Source: CAZXYF01 sp964644705
GTDB taxonomy: Bacteria; Planctomycetota; Brocadiia; SM23-32
NCBI GenBank assembly: GCA_964644705.1
Contig: CAZXYF010000203.1
Span: 1-5,617 of the forward strand
Reading direction: 5' to 3'
Length of the DNA: 5,617 bases
A model generated the notes under the pieces. The model was not told the origin of the DNA. It searched no databases and saw only the letters and a program-made list of their open reading frames with translations. Of this stretch, positions 1 through 5,356 are shown piece by piece. Position numbers and translations under genes: made by a program. Position 1 is the first letter of the stretch, and each line of letters begins with the position of its first letter.

Positions 1-54
1 GAGTTATGCAGAATACTGATTACGGCATCCATGTTTCCGGATCAGGAGTTCTGA
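1..54. repeat. Left copy of a ~53-bp inverted repeat bounding the cluster
   Basis: The reverse complement of this stretch matches 5469-5521. Positions 31-54 match 5469-5492 perfectly over 24 bases, and the outer 10 bases (GAGTTATGCA, 1-10) match 5512-5521 perfectly. The middle is only partly alike and differs by one base in length. The copy starts at the window edge, so it may extend further left. It lies just downstream of the last feo operon gene. It could be a transposon end, an intergenic repeat, or the edge of a flanking insertion sequence. No transposase is visible inside the window. Confidence 0.75.
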
Positions 55-65
55 GCCTGTGGAAG

Positions 66-79
66 AACCCGGAAGGGTT
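66..79 (-). terminator. Weak hairpin at the end of the feo operon
   Basis: AACCC, a four-base loop and GGGTT form a 5-bp hairpin that overlaps the stop codon of the DtxR-FeoA gene. On the minus strand the bases that follow are CTTCC, not a clean T-run, so this is at best a weak intrinsic terminator. Transcription may instead end left of the window. Confidence 0.25.
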
Positions 80-725
80 ACTCTATGTGGGCGGGGCGTA
101 CGTATATCTGGGCGGCCATAGCTTCGTCGAGTGCAAATTCGGTGTGTCCGATTTTGAGGACGTATGACGGGTATTCCTGTTTGAGGGTGATTTCCGTGCC
201 CGGCAGCGCGCCCACGGCCATGAGTTTGCGCAGGTCCGAATGCTCCTCGCTCTGCAGGTAAGCCACCACGTATGTGTTGTCCACCTCAGCTTCGGTGAGG
301 GGACGAATGATCTGCCCGGCTTCCTTCTCCATGCGTTCACAGCATTCACCCGGTGGGATTGGATGGTCGTGTGGACATTGTTCGGGATGGCCAAGTATGG
401 TGCAAACCTTCTCCTCAAGTCCCCGGTGGAGTCCGTGTTCGAACTTGCAGCCCGCCGCATGAATGTCTTCATCGGCGCCGTTCAGCACGTCGGAGAGGAG
501 CCGTTCGGCCAGCCGATGACGTCGGACGCATCCTCGGGCTTCTTCTTGTCCTTCTTCAGTTAGAGCGACCTCACCGCCGGTTGTGTTGACCAGGTCGCGC
601 CGCACGAGATCGTCCAGTTCGTCGTCCGGGAAAATCTGAGACCGGATGGGTTCCTCTTTCTCGATCTGTTGAATCCACATGTGCTCGAGTATTTCTTCGG
701 CTTTATCGCTCAGTTTGTTCGGCAT
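78..725 (-). CDS. DtxR-family metal-dependent regulator fused to a C-terminal FeoA domain
   Basis: A 215-residue protein predicted to be a cytoplasmic Fe2+/Mn2+ sensor. The metal-binding and dimerisation domain (about 65-135) has RRHRLAERLL with H70 and E74, then H89, and C93-x2-E96-H97. These have exactly the spacing of DtxR H79, E83, H98, C102, E105 and H106, so both metal sites look complete. A family-typical segment with CPHDHPIP follows (117-124). Residues about 140-213 form an FeoA-like SH3 domain (LRKLMAVGALPGTEITL). The N-terminal DNA-binding part is about 9-10 residues shorter than in DtxR, and no clear recognition helix is seen in 26-46. It starts 27 bp after feoB, with AAGG 8 nt before the ATG, as the last gene of the operon. 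It may repress feo genes when iron is high, act on FeoB through the FeoA domain, or both. The family is clear; the exact role is inferred. Confidence 0.9.
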   Translation of the reverse strand: MPNKLSDKAEEILEHMWIQQIEKEEPIRSQIFPDDELDDLVRRDLVNTTGGEVALTEEGQEEARGCVRRHRLAERLLSDVLNGADEDIHAAGCKFEHGLHRGLEEKVCTILGHPEQCPHDHPIPPGECCERMEKEAGQIIRPLTEAEVDNTYVVAYLQSEEHSDLRKLMAVGALPGTEITLKQEYPSYVLKIGHTEFALDEAMAAQIYVRPAHIE

Positions 726-752
726 TGATATACCTTATTGGAAAAATGGGAC

Positions 753-2780
753 TCATATTAGCGCCTGCACAGCCAACATAATATGGGAAAGGGCGTAGGC
801 GGTTCCAAACGCAATGACCAGGACGGTCACACTGACGGCGATGCCGTATTTCAGACCCCTCTCCTTGATGGTCATCAGGAACTGGGCGATGCACGGCAGG
901 AACAGGGTCAGTGCCACTGCTGCCACCACCAGCTGGGTGGCGGTCAGCGCACCGGCTTTCTCAAGATCATACAGTCCGGCGACACCGTAATCACGCCGGA
1001 AAAAACCCAGAAGGAAAGCCGTGGCGGCCCTGGGCGGCAGGTTGATCCAGTGCACGGGGTATTCCAGGATCGAAATGACGACGCTGAACACGCCCGTCAG
1101 GCGTCCCAGCCAGATGAAGAGGCTGGCCAGCACGAAGAGTGGTATGACCTCCATAAGATACCACTTCAGACGGGCAAACGTTTTGACCAGAATATTGGAG
1201 AGTTTGGGCAGTCTCAGCGGCGGTATTTCGACGTAAAATGGTTCCGCGCGGCCGGGGATGAGGCGGGCGGCCACGCTGCCGACCAGAACGTAGATGGTGA
1301 GCATGACGGCGGCCCACAGGAAGACTGCGCCCGGAACCGGGCTGAGCAACCCCATGATGACGCCAATCTGCGCCGAACAGGGCACGGCAACGGAAAGCAG
1401 CAACACGGCGATGAAGCGTTCACGTTTGCTGGACAGCGTCCGGGTCACCATCGTCGCCATGGTGTCGCAACCCAGGCCCAGCACCATGGGAATGACGGCG
1501 CGTCCGCTCAGTCCGATCTTTTTGAACAATCGATCCAGCAGCAACGCCAGCCGGGGCAGGTAGCCGGTGTCCTCTATGATAGAAAAAACCAGGAAGAAGA
1601 ACGTAACGATCGGCAGAATGATGGCAATGGCGTAGCGGAATCCCAGACTGAGAATGCCAAATTCACCGATGAACAGGTCCTGGTAGGTTTGCCAGGGAAT
1701 GATCCATTTGACGAAAGAATCCATGTGCGGATTGACCCACAGCTCAAAAACGGTGCCCTCCAGGTAATCCACCACGGTTCCGGCCCCGAAAACGCCCACG
1801 AATCGGTAGAGCGCAAAATACAGGACGGCCAGCAGGATGGGGACGCCGGTGATGGGTCTGACCAGAATACGGCTCAGCCGGTCACTGAACGACTCCGAAT
1901 CGGAGGGGTGCTGATGGACGCTCTGCTGGCAGACCGCCTGCGCCCATTTTTTGCGCTGAACCGTCAGGTAATAGTCCAGTGGTCGGCTTGTCGTGCCCTC
2001 GATGTCGGTGAGAATATGGTTTATTTCCTCGCCGGTCTCGCTCTCGCACTCACGCACCCGCTCCCTCATCTCATCATCCCCCTGCAGCAGCAGCAATGCA
2101 ACGCACCGTTTAGATACTCTGTAGGTCTCATGGAGTAAATCAGTGAGCTCGGAGATTCGTTCTTCCACCGGTATGCCCTGAATGGGGGAGTAGCGGTAGG
2201 CGGGGGGAGCAGCGGCATCCTCCACGTGGGCAATGGCATGACGCAGTTCGTCCACTCCTTCCCCAGTGGTGGATACGGTGGGGCAGACCGGGATGCCCAA
2301 CTCCTGTTCCAGGGCTTCTACGTTGATGTCCAGTCCCCGCTCGTGGGCCTCGTCCATCATGTTGAGTGCCAGAACGACCGGAAAACCGGCCTCGATGAGC
2401 TGGAAGGTGAGAGGGAGCATGCGTTCCACGTTTTTGGCATCCACCACATGGACCACGGCACTGGTTTTTTCCTGCAGCAGGATACGCCGGGCCACCGCTT
2501 CCTCCTCCGACAGGGGGAGAAGGGAGTACATCCCCGGAGTGTCCACGATCTCGCATTCTTCCCCGTCGATGGTGCCGGTCCCCCGGGTTACCTCCACCGT
2601 GGTGCCCGGGTAATTGCTGACGGTGACGTACGTGCCGGTAAGATTCGAAAACATCACGCTTTTCCCCACGTTGGGGCTCCCGACGAGGGCGATCTGTGGC
2701 TGTGTCTGATCTATATCCTGCCTGGCCGCACCGGATTGAGGCGGGACCTTGTCATCCTCAGAAGAAAACGCGTCCAGCAT
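753..2780 (-). CDS. feoB: Ferrous iron transporter FeoB
   Basis: A 675-residue inner-membrane Fe2+ transporter with a cytoplasmic G domain. G motifs are in order: G1 GSPNVGKS (34-41), G2 within NYPGTTVE (56-63), G3 DTPG (80-83), G4 NMMD (140-143), G5 near VSTTG (169-173). A helical linker (about 200-300) leads to a polytopic membrane domain from about 305. This holds two gate-like blocks: EDTGYLPR (403-410) with GLGCD (435-439) and PCSAQ (467-471), and later GFFRRDYG (592-599) with PCIAQ (629-633). The usual GCNVPA is GCDTMA here. I recall this from a FeoB subgroup but could not check it. The start was chosen because GAGGAG lies 7 nt before this ATG; an upstream in-frame ATG at 2858 would overlap the preceding gene. 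G1 begins at residue 34, so there is an N-terminal extension of about 25 residues. Length is within the family range. It is the middle gene of the feo operon. Confidence 0.97.
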   Translation of the reverse strand: MLDAFSSEDDKVPPQSGAARQDIDQTQPQIALVGSPNVGKSVMFSNLTGTYVTVSNYPGTTVEVTRGTGTIDGEECEIVDTPGMYSLLPLSEEEAVARRILLQEKTSAVVHVVDAKNVERMLPLTFQLIEAGFPVVLALNMMDEAHERGLDINVEALEQELGIPVCPTVSTTGEGVDELRHAIAHVEDAAAPPAYRYSPIQGIPVEERISELTDLLHETYRVSKRCVALLLLQGDDEMRERVRECESETGEEINHILTDIEGTTSRPLDYYLTVQRKKWAQAVCQQSVHQHPSDSESFSDRLSRILVRPITGVPILLAVLYFALYRFVGVFGAGTVVDYLEGTVFELWVNPHMDSFVKWIIPWQTYQDLFIGEFGILSLGFRYAIAIILPIVTFFFLVFSIIEDTGYLPRLALLLDRLFKKIGLSGRAVIPMVLGLGCDTMATMVTRTLSSKRERFIAVLLLSVAVPCSAQIGVIMGLLSPVPGAVFLWAAVMLTIYVLVGSVAARLIPGRAEPFYVEIPPLRLPKLSNILVKTFARLKWYLMEVIPLFVLASLFIWLGRLTGVFSVVISILEYPVHWINLPPRAATAFLLGFFRRDYGVAGLYDLEKAGALTATQLVVAAVALTLFLPCIAQFLMTIKERGLKYGIAVSVTVLVIAFGTAYALSHIMLAVQALI

Positions 2781-2791
2781 GCTGTGTCTCC

Positions 2792-2810
2792 TCAAACAAC
2801 ACTGGTTTGA
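2792..2810 (-). promoter_or_regulatory. Inverted repeat before the feoB ribosome binding site
   Basis: TCAAAC, seven bases and GTTTGA form a perfect 6-7-6 inverted repeat in the 43-bp spacer between the first regulator gene and feoB. On the transcript its 3' arm abuts and partly overlaps the feoB Shine-Dalgarno GAGGAG (2788-2793). A 6-bp RNA stem could reduce translation of feoB or protect an RNA end. It could also be an internal operator. It has no T-run, so it is not an intrinsic terminator. Confidence 0.4.
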
Positions 2811-2823
2811 AATGTTCTTGTGT

Positions 2824-3366
2824 TCACGAGTCCGGTTCCTGGCAGGTCCCGGAATCACTCTCCTGGATTTCCGTGAGACAACGGGCCTTGCACTCGGGTG
2901 AACAGGGCGGTGAGGGGGCCATTTCCGTGGCGCACGTCTTGCAGTAACACTGGAAATGGTCCAGCCATTCGGATCCCGTTCGCGGGCAATCGGAGATGAA
3001 ATGAATAAAATGGGTCAGCCGGTCAAGCGTGGTTTCGGAAATATAATGTTCGGTCTGGCAGGCGTCGTTGGTGGCTGTTTCCTCCTCCACGCCCAGGATA
3101 TCGCGGAAAAAGTGCCGCAACAGCCTGTGCCGACTCCGAACTCTCCGGGCCGCCTCTTCGCCTTCTTCGGTTAACTGTATGTAACCGTAGCTCTCATGAT
3201 CAACCAAACCGGTATCACCCAGTTTTTTGAGGGCGGAAGTGACGGTTGGTTTGCTGACCCCGAGCTCAGCGGCAATTTCGGTAACCCGGGCAACCGAACT
3301 CTCCTCCTGAGCCTGGAGTATGGCCTCCAGGTAATCCTCCATCCGAGATGATACGTCGTTGCTCAT
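2824..3366 (-). CDS. MntR/DtxR-fold metal-dependent repressor with cysteine-rich tail
   Basis: A 180-residue regulator, first gene of the feo operon. Residues 9-75 are a winged helix: MEDYLEAI, recognition segment GVSKPTVTSALKKL (36-49), wing GYIQLTEEG. This closely follows the MntR pattern. The candidate metal site is D11, E14, H80, C103, E106 and H107. C103 takes the place of Glu99 in Bacillus MntR and matches Cys102 of DtxR, a change tied to iron rather than manganese in this family. DtxR residue E83 is R84 here and H98 is missing, so only one site looks intact. There is no SH3 domain. Instead the tail has C127, C140, C142, C145, C155, C159, C163 and C175, which could bind metal or an Fe-S cluster or sense redox state. 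The start has only a weak Shine-Dalgarno-like GAGTGG. It probably represses its own promoter (3406-3434). Family is sure; iron specificity is inferred. Confidence 0.9.
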   Translation of the reverse strand: MSNDVSSRMEDYLEAILQAQEESSVARVTEIAAELGVSKPTVTSALKKLGDTGLVDHESYGYIQLTEEGEEAARRVRSRHRLLRHFFRDILGVEEETATNDACQTEHYISETTLDRLTHFIHFISDCPRTGSEWLDHFQCYCKTCATEMAPSPPCSPECKARCLTEIQESDSGTCQEPDS

Positions 3367-3386
3367 TGTTTAGCACCACTCACGAA

Positions 3387-3402
3387 GTTATACCCATCTA
3401 AC
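3387..3402. promoter_or_regulatory. Candidate operator over the feo transcription start
   Basis: GTTATACCCATCTAAC has inverted GTTA/TAAC ends and lies just downstream of the predicted feo -10 box, spanning the likely transcription start. A repressor bound here would block the promoter. The obvious candidate is the MntR/DtxR-like protein encoded next to it. Only the outer four bases on each side are perfect, and it does not match the classical DtxR box. Confidence 0.35.
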
Positions 3403-3405
3403 AAC

Positions 3406-3434
3406 AGTATTGCCGTGTTCGGTCCGGGTGTCAA
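3406..3434 (-). promoter_or_regulatory. Sigma-70 promoter of the feo operon
   Basis: On the minus strand a perfect -35 TTGACA (plus 3429-3434) is followed by a 17-bp spacer and a -10 AATACT (plus 3406-3411; 4 of 6 bases match). Transcription would start near 3399 and give a leader of about 30 nt before the first regulator gene at 3366. Confidence 0.7.
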
Positions 3435-3485
3435 GCGCGGGCTGCGTGGGGGTGGTTTTGAGTGGTTGTGCCGCCCCGGTGCCGT

Positions 3486-3514
3486 TTGACAGCAACGGGG
3501 GCGACGGGTAAAAT
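3486..3514 (+). promoter_or_regulatory. Sigma-70 promoter of thi4
   Basis: A perfect -35 TTGACA (3486-3491), a 17-bp spacer and a -10 TAAAAT (3509-3514; 5 of 6 bases match) make this the strongest promoter in the window. Its -35 box is 51 bp from the -35 box of the diverging feo promoter, so the two could be controlled together. Confidence 0.75.
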
Positions 3515-3532
3515 CCTATAAAACCAATAGGA
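3514..3532. promoter_or_regulatory. Candidate operator at the thi4 transcription start
   Basis: TCCTAT, seven bases and ATAGGA form a perfect 19-bp (6-7-6) inverted repeat. It touches the -10 box and covers the predicted transcription start near 3521. Position and symmetry suit a repressor dimer site. The regulator is unknown; candidates encoded nearby are the MntR/DtxR-like protein and the Rrf2 protein. The sequence is unlike the candidate feo operator. Confidence 0.45.
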
Positions 3533-3670
3533 ATACAGGGTGAGTCCGCCGCCGGTACCGTATGCGCGGCAGGATTATGGTTGTGTTTTCTTCCTGTGAC
3601 GACCGTGGTTTAAGGGCCCGCGGGCATGCCATGGCCCGAGTCAATTTACTTGAAGAAGGAGAGCGTTAGT
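3533..3670 (+). promoter_or_regulatory. Long, structured 5' leader of thi4
   Basis: About 150 nt separate the predicted transcription start from the thi4 ATG, and no gene is seen here. ACAGG (3535-3539) can pair with CCTGT (3593-3597), enclosing a GCCGC (3548-3552)/GCGGC (3566-3570) stem. A second structured block at 3614-3638 includes the perfect palindrome GCCCGCGGGC (3616-3625) and CGGGC (3621-3625) pairing with GCCCG (3634-3638). The Shine-Dalgarno AAGGAG is at 3656-3661. I found no conserved TPP-riboswitch core such as CTGAGA, so any RNA control would be of another kind. Confidence 0.4.
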
Positions 3671-4513
3671 ATGTGTGCTGACAAGATTTTCAGTGCGGCC
3701 GATGAGAAGGACGTCACGCGAGCTATTCTGGGATCCTACACCGAAGAGCTGGACGATTACGTTGAAAGCGATTGTTTGATCGTCGGTGCCGGACCCTCCG
3801 GGTTGATGGCCGGTCGGGAACTGGCCAGCCGGGGTTACAAAACCCTTATCGTGGAACGGAACAACTACCTGGGTGGTGGTTTCTGGCTCGGGGGCTACCT
3901 GATGAACAAGCTCACTGTTCGCGCGCCTGCCCAGAAACATCTTGACGATATCGGAGTCCCCTACGAAGAACGCAGTGAAGGATTGTTTGTCGCCGATGGC
4001 CCGCATGCGTGTTCGAAGCTCATTGCGGCAGCCTGCGATGCCGGAGTGAAGGTGGCCAACATGACCTCGTTCAACGACGTTGTGCTGCGTTCCGGTAATC
4101 GGGTCGCCGGTGCCGTTATCAACTGGACGCCGGTCGATTCGCTGCCGCGGGAGATCACCTGCGTGGACCCGGTGGCCGTTGAGTCCAAAATGGTGATCGA
4201 TGCCACCGGACACGACGCCTGTGTGGTGAGCAGCATGGAGGATCGCGGAATGATCGATAGGTCCGGTTTCGGTGCGATGTGGGTTGACCGTTCGGAGGAT
4301 CTGGTGGTGGAGAACACCGGTGAAATCCATCCCGGCCTGGTCGTAACCGGCATGGCCGTCAGCACGGTCTTCGGCCTTCCCCGCATGGGCCCCACTTTTG
4401 GTGCCATGTTGATGTCGGGTAAGAAGGGTGCCCGGACCGTTATTGAGTCACTGGAAGGTGAAGAATCGGAATCCGTCGATACGGCTGAACCTGCCGCCGT
4501 GGCCGGCGAGTAA
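3671..4513 (+). CDS. thi4: Thi4-type thiazole synthase (adenosine thiazole synthase), Cys type
   Basis: A 280-residue cytoplasmic enzyme. The family uses Fe2+, NAD and glycine, plus sulfur from sulfide or its own Cys, to make the ADP-linked thiazole moiety of thiamine. An NAD-binding Rossmann motif is at 37-44 (IVGAGPSG), followed by E62. The family block GGGFWLGGYLMNK is at 68-80, and PRMGPTFGAMLMSGKK at 237-252. C164 in TCVDP sits where yeast Thi4 has its sulfur-donating Cys and Methanocaldococcus Thi4 has His. D166 and H181 are 15 residues apart, as are the iron ligands of the archaeal enzyme. Residues about 262-280 are an acidic tail beyond the usual core. The start follows AAGGAG by 9 nt; an upstream in-frame ATG at 3626 lacks a comparable site. 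It is a single gene with its own promoter and terminator. FixC-like or other FAD enzymes are ruled out by the Thi4-specific blocks. Confidence 0.93.
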   Translation: MCADKIFSAADEKDVTRAILGSYTEELDDYVESDCLIVGAGPSGLMAGRELASRGYKTLIVERNNYLGGGFWLGGYLMNKLTVRAPAQKHLDDIGVPYEERSEGLFVADGPHACSKLIAAACDAGVKVANMTSFNDVVLRSGNRVAGAVINWTPVDSLPREITCVDPVAVESKMVIDATGHDACVVSSMEDRGMIDRSGFGAMWVDRSEDLVVENTGEIHPGLVVTGMAVSTVFGLPRMGPTFGAMLMSGKKGARTVIESLEGEESESVDTAEPAAVAGE

Positions 4514-4526
4514 GTTACTCATCTGG

Positions 4527-4567
4527 GCCCTGGTCTCGCGTATTTTGAGGCCGGGGCTTTTCTTTTT
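4527..4567 (+). terminator. Intrinsic terminator after thi4
   Basis: GCCCTGGTCTC (4527-4537) pairs fully with GAGGCCGGGGC (4547-4557). This gives an 11-bp RNA stem including two G-U pairs, with a 9-nt loop and then TTTTCTTTTT-like sequence (4558-4567). It lies 13 bp after the thi4 stop codon, so thi4 is probably transcribed alone. Confidence 0.88.
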
Positions 4568-4586
4568 GTCCACGGGGTTTGAACAG

Positions 4587-4772
4587 ATGAAAGCAGTGAT
4601 CATGTTGAGTGGTGGGCTGGACAGCCGGTTGGCCATGAAGATGATAAAATTCGGGCGTCACTTCCGGCTCAACGATGACGTGAAAATTATTGTGGGGAGG
4701 GACGAGGAAGAGAATTAGTTCATTGACCGTCTGGCCCGCAAGAAGGATTACATACTTCAGCTGGCCGACCGC
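4587..4772 (+). pseudogene. Decayed, internally deleted PP-loop ATPase (tRNA-thiolation-like)
   Basis: The frame opens with MKAVIMLSGGLDSRLAMKMI. SGGLDS is the PP-loop that binds ATP in enzymes which adenylate tRNA or other substrates, often for sulfur transfer. It runs straight into KFGRHFRLNDDVKIIVGRD, which I recognise as C-terminal sequence of a family of PP-loop proteins of roughly 300 residues or more. Most of the protein is therefore missing by in-frame deletion. A TAG at 4716-4718 ends the frame after 43 codons. Past it the same frame goes on as FIDRLARKKDYILQLADR (4719-4772), which looks like the rest of that C-terminus. There is no good ribosome binding site. The alternative, a real 43-residue protein, is less likely because recognisable coding sequence lies beyond the stop. 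The assignment is from memory of family sequences. Confidence 0.7.
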
Positions 4773-4773
4773 C

Positions 4774-4802
4774 TTGACACCCCACATTCAGTACCCGACA
4801 AT
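4774..4802 (+). promoter_or_regulatory. Sigma-70 promoter of the Rrf2 gene
   Basis: A perfect -35 TTGACA (4774-4779), a 17-bp spacer and a -10 GACAAT (4797-4802; 4 of 6 bases match) predict a start near 4809 and a leader of about 25 nt. It sits right after the recognisable end of the pseudogene. No clear Rrf2-type operator could be picked out here. Confidence 0.6.
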
Positions 4803-4833
4803 ATACATCGAACTGGTCAAGAAAGAGGGTATT

Positions 4834-5283
4834 ATGTTTGTATCCCAAAAATGTCAGTATGCGATCCGGGCCATCTTTGAACTGGCCAAGCATTACGGTG
4901 AGGGGCCGGTCAAGATTGCGAACATCGCTGAGGCTCAGGGCATTCCCCCACGGTTTCTTGAGGTGATACTCGGGGAACTGAAACAGGGCGGATATGTGGA
5001 ATCCCGTCGCGGAAGCGCCGGTGGATATATGTTGAGCCAGGAACCGAGCTCCGTAACCGTCGGCGATATTGTCCGTTTTGAAGAGGGTCCCCTCGGTCCC
5101 GTCGAGTGCGTGAGCAACGGCGCCGATGAGTCCTGTCCCGTGCATGAAAATTGCGTGTTTCTCCCGCTCTGGACGGAAGTGCGCGATGCCATGTCCGACG
5201 TGTATGACACCACTACATTTGAGGACCTGGTGGAGAAGGAACGACGCATGCAGGATGAATATGTGCCACAGTATGCAATCTGA
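4834..5283 (+). CDS. Rrf2-family transcriptional regulator, probably Fe-S binding
   Basis: A 149-residue cytoplasmic DNA-binding protein, the usual Rrf2 length. The winged helix spans about 1-80: QKCQYAIRAIFELAKHYG (5-22), recognition helix region GIPPRFLEVILGELKQGGYV (36-55), and the family signature SRRGSAGGYMLS (57-68). Three Cys, C92, C101 and C107 (C-x8-C-x5-C), lie where IscR, NsrR and RirA carry Fe-S cluster ligands. The first gap is longer than in IscR and NsrR. A fourth Cys, C7, lies in the first helix. The start has GAGGG just upstream of the ATG, after AAGAAA. In this family the cluster reports Fe-S status, iron, or nitric oxide; members without clusters, such as CymR, control sulfur metabolism. 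Being next to thi4 and the feo operon, an iron or sulfur signal is plausible. The regulon is unknown, so no gene symbol is given. Confidence 0.93.
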   Translation: MFVSQKCQYAIRAIFELAKHYGEGPVKIANIAEAQGIPPRFLEVILGELKQGGYVESRRGSAGGYMLSQEPSSVTVGDIVRFEEGPLGPVECVSNGADESCPVHENCVFLPLWTEVRDAMSDVYDTTTFEDLVEKERRMQDEYVPQYAI

Positions 5284-5323
5284 GCGGTCCTTCATAAATA
5301 CCCTACTGTTTCAGACCGCTTTT
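5283..5323 (+). terminator. Possible terminator after the Rrf2 gene
   Basis: AGCGGTC (5283-5289) overlaps the stop codon and pairs perfectly with GACCGCT (5314-5320), followed by a short T-run. The 24-nt loop is long and there are only four T residues, so strength is uncertain. Position and polarity suit the end of the Rrf2 transcript. Confidence 0.5.
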
Positions 5324-5356
5324 ATGGATCATATTCGCGCTCTATCCTGCTCGGAA

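Noticed and set aside
783..2138. A 451-codon open frame on the plus strand, antisense to feoB
   Set aside because: Its translation is rich in Gln, Asp, His and Gly with no recognisable domain, and it lies opposite a clear FeoB. It is a shadow frame caused by codon bias.
2226..2810. A 194-codon plus-strand open frame opposite the FeoB G domain
   Set aside because: It mirrors the G1-G5 coding region, has no domain signature and would run into the feo intergenic spacer.
2781..2858. Upstream ATG start for feoB at 2858
   Set aside because: It would add 26 residues unlike FeoB and overlap the preceding gene. The ATG at 2780 has a good Shine-Dalgarno 7 nt away.
3387..3402. A classical DtxR or Fur box in the feo promoter
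   Set aside because: GTTA-8-TAAC does not match the DtxR consensus spacing or a Fur box, so it is kept only as an unassigned candidate operator.
3541..3670. TPP riboswitch upstream of thi4
   Set aside because: The conserved cores of the TPP aptamer, such as CTGAGA, are absent, so the structured leader is not called a riboswitch.
3641..4330. A 229-codon open frame antisense to thi4
   Set aside because: It overlaps a well-supported Thi4, has no recognisable motif, and is low-complexity in His, Thr and Gly.
4690..4833. N-terminal extension of the Rrf2 protein starting at 4690
   Set aside because: The extra 48 residues do not resemble Rrf2, cover the pseudogene and promoter, and the ATG at 4834 fits the family start.
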